Assembly (NCBI RefSeq): GCF_000701405.1
Contig: NZ_JNIV01000090.1
Location: 1-18,585 of the forward strand
Length of the DNA stretch: 18,585 nt
Direction: 5' to 3'
Source of the DNA: Deinococcus marmoris DSM 12784
GTDB taxonomy: Bacteria; Deinococcota; Deinococci; Deinococcales; Deinococcaceae
Position 1 is the first letter of the stretch; each line of letters opens with the position of its first letter. Positions 16,644 to 18,585 of this stretch are shown here, in pieces. Below the pieces are notes generated by a model. It ran no database searches and was not told where the DNA came from. It worked only from the letters and a program-made list of their open reading frames with translations. The position numbers were made by a program, and so were the translations under genes.

Positions 16644-16677
16644 ACTACCGTAGTCGCTGATCGTTCAGGGCGTGTAA
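16644..16677 (-). promoter_or_regulatory. possible promoter of the ATPase-xfp operon
   Basis: On the minus strand, TTACAC (16677-16672) and TACGGT (16652-16647) are 19 bp apart, a MerR-like spacing, and an 11-base dyad ACTAC-C-GTAGT (16644-16654) covers the -10. The spacer itself has no dyad, so a repressor site at the -10 is as likely as MerR control. Confidence 0.3.
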
Positions 16678-17145
16678 GCCAGGGGAACGTGAACGGTGGG
16701 GCTGGGCATCGGCGGAGCCTGGAGCGTGCGGCTGTGGTTGGGCTTCGCGCCGGTTGTCGGGCGTGGCGGGCGGGGTGGGGTCAATTCAGCCACTAGGCTG
16801 CTCAGGGAAGGTGATACCAGCGTGGACGCGGGTGCACTCTCCGTCTTACCGCGTTGAGGGTCAGGTGCAGAACAACGACAATCAGTGAGGGTATGCCTCC
16901 AGGGCTGCTGTGGGTCCTGGGGACATGCTGTGTACCCCTCTGGATCGCCGCTTTGCAATGATGGGAACGCCTGACCAAGAACGCGAACTGCCCGACTGCC
17001 AGCAGAGTGAGAGCCGGACAGCACCAGTCCAGTGTCCGATTCATCTCAGCCCAGAGTTGCCAGATCGCCCAGTAGACGCAACATCAGCACCGGTATAGAT
17101 GTGTCCGCTGCGGGGGCGCAGGACACCCAGAAGGCGCTTTCGTCG
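16678..17145. other. intergenic stretch, no firm gene
   Basis: About 470 bases between the ATPase operon and the cupin gene. The best frame (minus, 16802-17044, 80 codons) starts with a hydrophobic stretch (CCPALTLLAVGQFAFLV) but has no Shine-Dalgarno and resembles no family I know. It may be a decayed membrane-protein gene. Confidence 0.4.
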
Positions 17146-17583
17146 TCAGTCCTCCTGAGAAGACTGCTCAGCCTCCACCTCTCGTTCACTCTCAAGCCCG
17201 ATAGGATTGGTGTGCGTGACGGGGTCGGCGATGGTAATCAGGATGGCGCTGTCCTCTAGCGCCATCACCTCATGCGGAACACGGGCGGGCAGAGTGACCA
17301 GTTCATGCGGGCTGAGGTCACACCGTTCGCCCTTGGAAGTGAAGGCGACGCGGCCATCAAGCACGAGAACGCTGATCGGGCCAGGGGCCGTGTGGTTCGG
17401 CAGACCTGTTCCCGCTTTCAGGGCCACCAGCAGGAGCGTGAAGCTCGAGTCACGGACCAGCGTGAGTGAATCGCGTCCATATTTGGCAAGAGGCGCGTCA
17501 TCGCGCAGGCGGGCGAGTTGACCCTTCAGGTCATACCGGTTGAGGGCGATGTGTTGTGGTCGATCCGGGCGTCCTTCAGACAT
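17146..17583 (-). CDS. cupin-domain protein
   Basis: A 145-residue protein with one small beta-barrel cupin domain. Residues about 45-115 carry the two cupin motifs in weak form: LKAGTGLPNHTAPGPISVLVLDG, with a single His, and LSPHELVTLPARVPHEVMAL, which supplies a metal-ligand type His. Such single-domain cupins bind a metal or small ligand; no reaction can be assigned. The first motif lacks the usual HxH, so metal binding may be reduced. The C-terminus is acidic (ESEREVEAEQSSQED). A purine-rich AGGGGGG precedes ATG 17583. It is not obviously part of an operon. Confidence 0.78.
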   Translation of the reverse strand: MSEGRPDRPQHIALNRYDLKGQLARLRDDAPLAKYGRDSLTLVRDSSFTLLLVALKAGTGLPNHTAPGPISVLVLDGRVAFTSKGERCDLSPHELVTLPARVPHEVMALEDSAILITIADPVTHTNPIGLESEREVEAEQSSQED

Positions 17584-17983
17584 AATGGCCCCCCTGGCTC
17601 CGCCGTACCTCAGTGGGTCGCGGTTTCACTCTGGCCGGACCCTATCACCCCTGCCAGAGCCAGCAAGAATGCTCGGACTCGCTGCGCTCGGCAAAGTTCT
17701 GATCGTCAGGGGAGGAAATCAGCGTGTGCCCATTTTTGCAGGATGAAATGACTGGTCGTGAGCGCCGACGCCAGAGACGTGGACCTGAACCAGTACCTCC
17801 CCGCTGCTGAACTGACGCGCAGTGTTGCGATGACGGCATTTATGCGTCCCAGAAGGCATCCCGTAGAAATCAGCGTTCTTGGGTTGCGTATCTCTATTGC
17901 AGAATGTAGAGCAATGGCGAGAGGTTTATGCAATCCGGTCCGTCCACGACGTAAATGACGAAATGCGTGTCAGACAGCAAAAC
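17584..17983. other. intergenic stretch, no firm gene
   Basis: About 400 bases, more AT-rich at 17850-17983 than the surroundings. Short frames occur on both strands but none has recognisable motifs or a ribosome site. It probably includes debris from the truncated antiporter gene or past insertions. Confidence 0.4.
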
Positions 17984-18190
17984 CTAACCTTTCATCCGAG
18001 TTGGATAAAAATCGGCCCTTCGCCAGGCTAAGCCCTGCAGGGTAGGTAAATCAGCGGCCACGCCCCCCGCCAGGATCAAGCCACTGATCAGGGTGCCGAT
18101 GGTGAGCGGCAATTTGAAGAAGCGGCTGTTAATGAAAGACAGCGCTGCCAGCAACATCACGAAGATTCCGAAGATCTCGCTGGAGGACAT
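17984..18190 (-). pseudogene. cation/proton antiporter, N-terminal stub
   Basis: From ATG 18190 the frame reads MSSSEIFGIFVMLLAALSF then NSRFFKLPLTIGTLISGLIL, the first transmembrane helix and the conserved short loop before helix two of CPA1-type Na+/H+ antiporters (NhaP/YjcE group). After about residue 45 the sequence becomes hydrophilic and unrelated and stops at codon 69, whereas the full protein would exceed 400 residues. The rest of the gene is not found downstream. No Shine-Dalgarno is present; CATACT 7 bases before the ATG could serve as a leaderless -10. An IS630-type MITE lies 41 bp upstream. Confidence 0.6.
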
Positions 18191-18231
18191 AGGACCAAGT
18201 ATGCCGCCCATATTGGGGCGACCTGAGACTA

Positions 18232-18360
18232 GTGGGTCACTTGGCGTGAATGTTCGGTTTCGGATCCCTGAATGATGAGAGTGTTGGAATGCATCCTGGA
18301 CGGGTTCCCTCCAGATAGTCCCCACCCTGGGAAACCGCCCTTATAGGGCAAGTGACCCAC
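18232..18360. mobile_element. 129-bp IS630-type MITE
   Basis: Perfect 12-bp inverted repeats GTGGGTCACTTG (18232-18243) and its complement (18349-18360) enclose about 105 bp without a gene, flanked by TA on both sides (18230-18231 and 18361-18362). TA duplication is the rule for IS630/Tc1-type transposition, and the adjacent IS630-type element has the same 12-bp end. Confidence 0.8.
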
Positions 18361-18374
18361 TAGTGGGTCACTTG
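18349..18374. repeat. 26-bp perfect palindrome at the MITE/IS630 junction
   Basis: Formed by two 12-bp IS630-type ends pointing away from each other around a single TA, with CTAG at the centre. Such a palindrome could extrude a cruciform. Confidence 0.85.
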
Positions 18375-18585
18375 CTACAACAGTACGGTTTCATCGAACC
18401 ACCTGATGCGTGCAGGCACCAGACCCTCCGAGCCGATGCTGTCTGGCGCGAGCCCGCTGTCGGCGGGCTCGCCGTTTACCACCCCAGACGAAGGGGGTCG
18501 GCGCTCGATTCCACCCCGTCGCGGTCGCTTCGAGCCACTCGATGATTTGCGCCGCGCTGGATGGATGGTGCCCGCTCAGCGCCCG
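18363..18585 (-). mobile_element. IS630-type element, transposase 3' end side
   Basis: Starts with GTGGGTCACTTG (18363-18374), directly after the TA that also closes the MITE, and contains the end of a transposase gene. The other end is beyond the window. Confidence 0.75.
18391..18585 (-). CDS. IS630-family transposase, C-terminal part
   Basis: The frame ending at TGA 18391-18393 and open to the window edge encodes [40 protein letters not shown] and ends GACTHQVVR. The W-N-x(3)-PTPF-x-W element is the familiar C-terminal signature of IS630-type DDE transposases; the catalytic residues lie outside the window. A perfect 10-bp stem with a 5-base loop (18448-18472) occurs within the coding region in the Arg-rich part and looks like a by-product of codon choice. 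The gene reads toward the shared terminal repeat at 18363-18374. Confidence 0.78.
   Translation of the reverse strand, partial: RALSGHHPSSAAQIIEWLEATATGWNRAPTPFVWGGKRRARRQRARARQHRLGGSGACTHQVVR

Noticed and set aside
15132..16796. 554-codon plus-strand frame opposite the P1B ATPase
   Set aside because: Composition is typical of antisense frames (Arg/Gly/His-rich) with no domain; the ATPase motifs on the minus strand explain the region.
18448..18472. Perfect 10-bp hairpin as a terminator or attachment site
   Set aside because: It lies inside the IS630-type transposase reading frame and has no T-tract.

Overview
The window reads as a mobile-element-rich accessory region (megaplasmid or genomic island) of a high-GC bacterium, most likely Deinococcus. 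That placement is inferred from recalled protein resemblance (IS1182-type transposase, tyrosine recombinase, the SDR/GH1 pair) and from at least one promoter whose -10 lies so close to the start codon that the mRNA should be leaderless; no taxonomic search was possible.

Layout. 1-1114: the 3' end of an IS21 element (istB plus terminal end), fused to a 5'-truncated tyrosine recombinase. 1129-3686 (minus): a tight metal-responsive operon, MerR-type regulator, CopZ-like Fe-S metallochaperone, RclA/MerA-like flavoprotein disulfide reductase and a small two-helix membrane protein with a vicinal Cys pair. A textbook MerR-class promoter with a 20-bp spacer sits in the gap after merR. 3720-4480: relics, namely a 196-bp non-autonomous transposon with 28-bp inverted repeats and a 7-bp target duplication, a small possible membrane ORF and the last 45 codons of a zinc alcohol dehydrogenase. 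4625-6842 (plus): an SDR oxidoreductase and a GH1-like glycosidase.

6843-9133: a broken transposase interrupted by a 128-bp MITE-like element, then a complete IS1182-type element (7354-9107). 9225-10457 (minus): ChrA chromate transporter, bracketed by direct copies of a 45-bp IS-end sequence. 10698-11402 (minus): tyrosine recombinase with a TAG directly after its catalytic Tyr. 11488-11775 (minus): left end of an IS3-type element, itself related to the MITE at 7202. 11844-16604 (minus): CopB-like P1B ATPase with an unusual CPD motif and a one-base frameshift, followed 28 bp later by phosphoketolase. 17146-17583 (minus): a cupin protein. 17984-18585 (minus): N-terminal stub of a cation/proton antiporter, a 129-bp IS630-type MITE and, sharing one TA with it, the end of an IS630-type element.

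Taken together the cargo is metal and oxidant handling (MerR operon, ChrA, Cu-type ATPase) plus carbon metabolism (phosphoketolase, GH1), assembled and eroded by at least six kinds of transposable element. The best candidates for new biology are the non-canonical MerR operon with its leaderless promoter, the CPD-motif ATPase, and the three non-autonomous elements.
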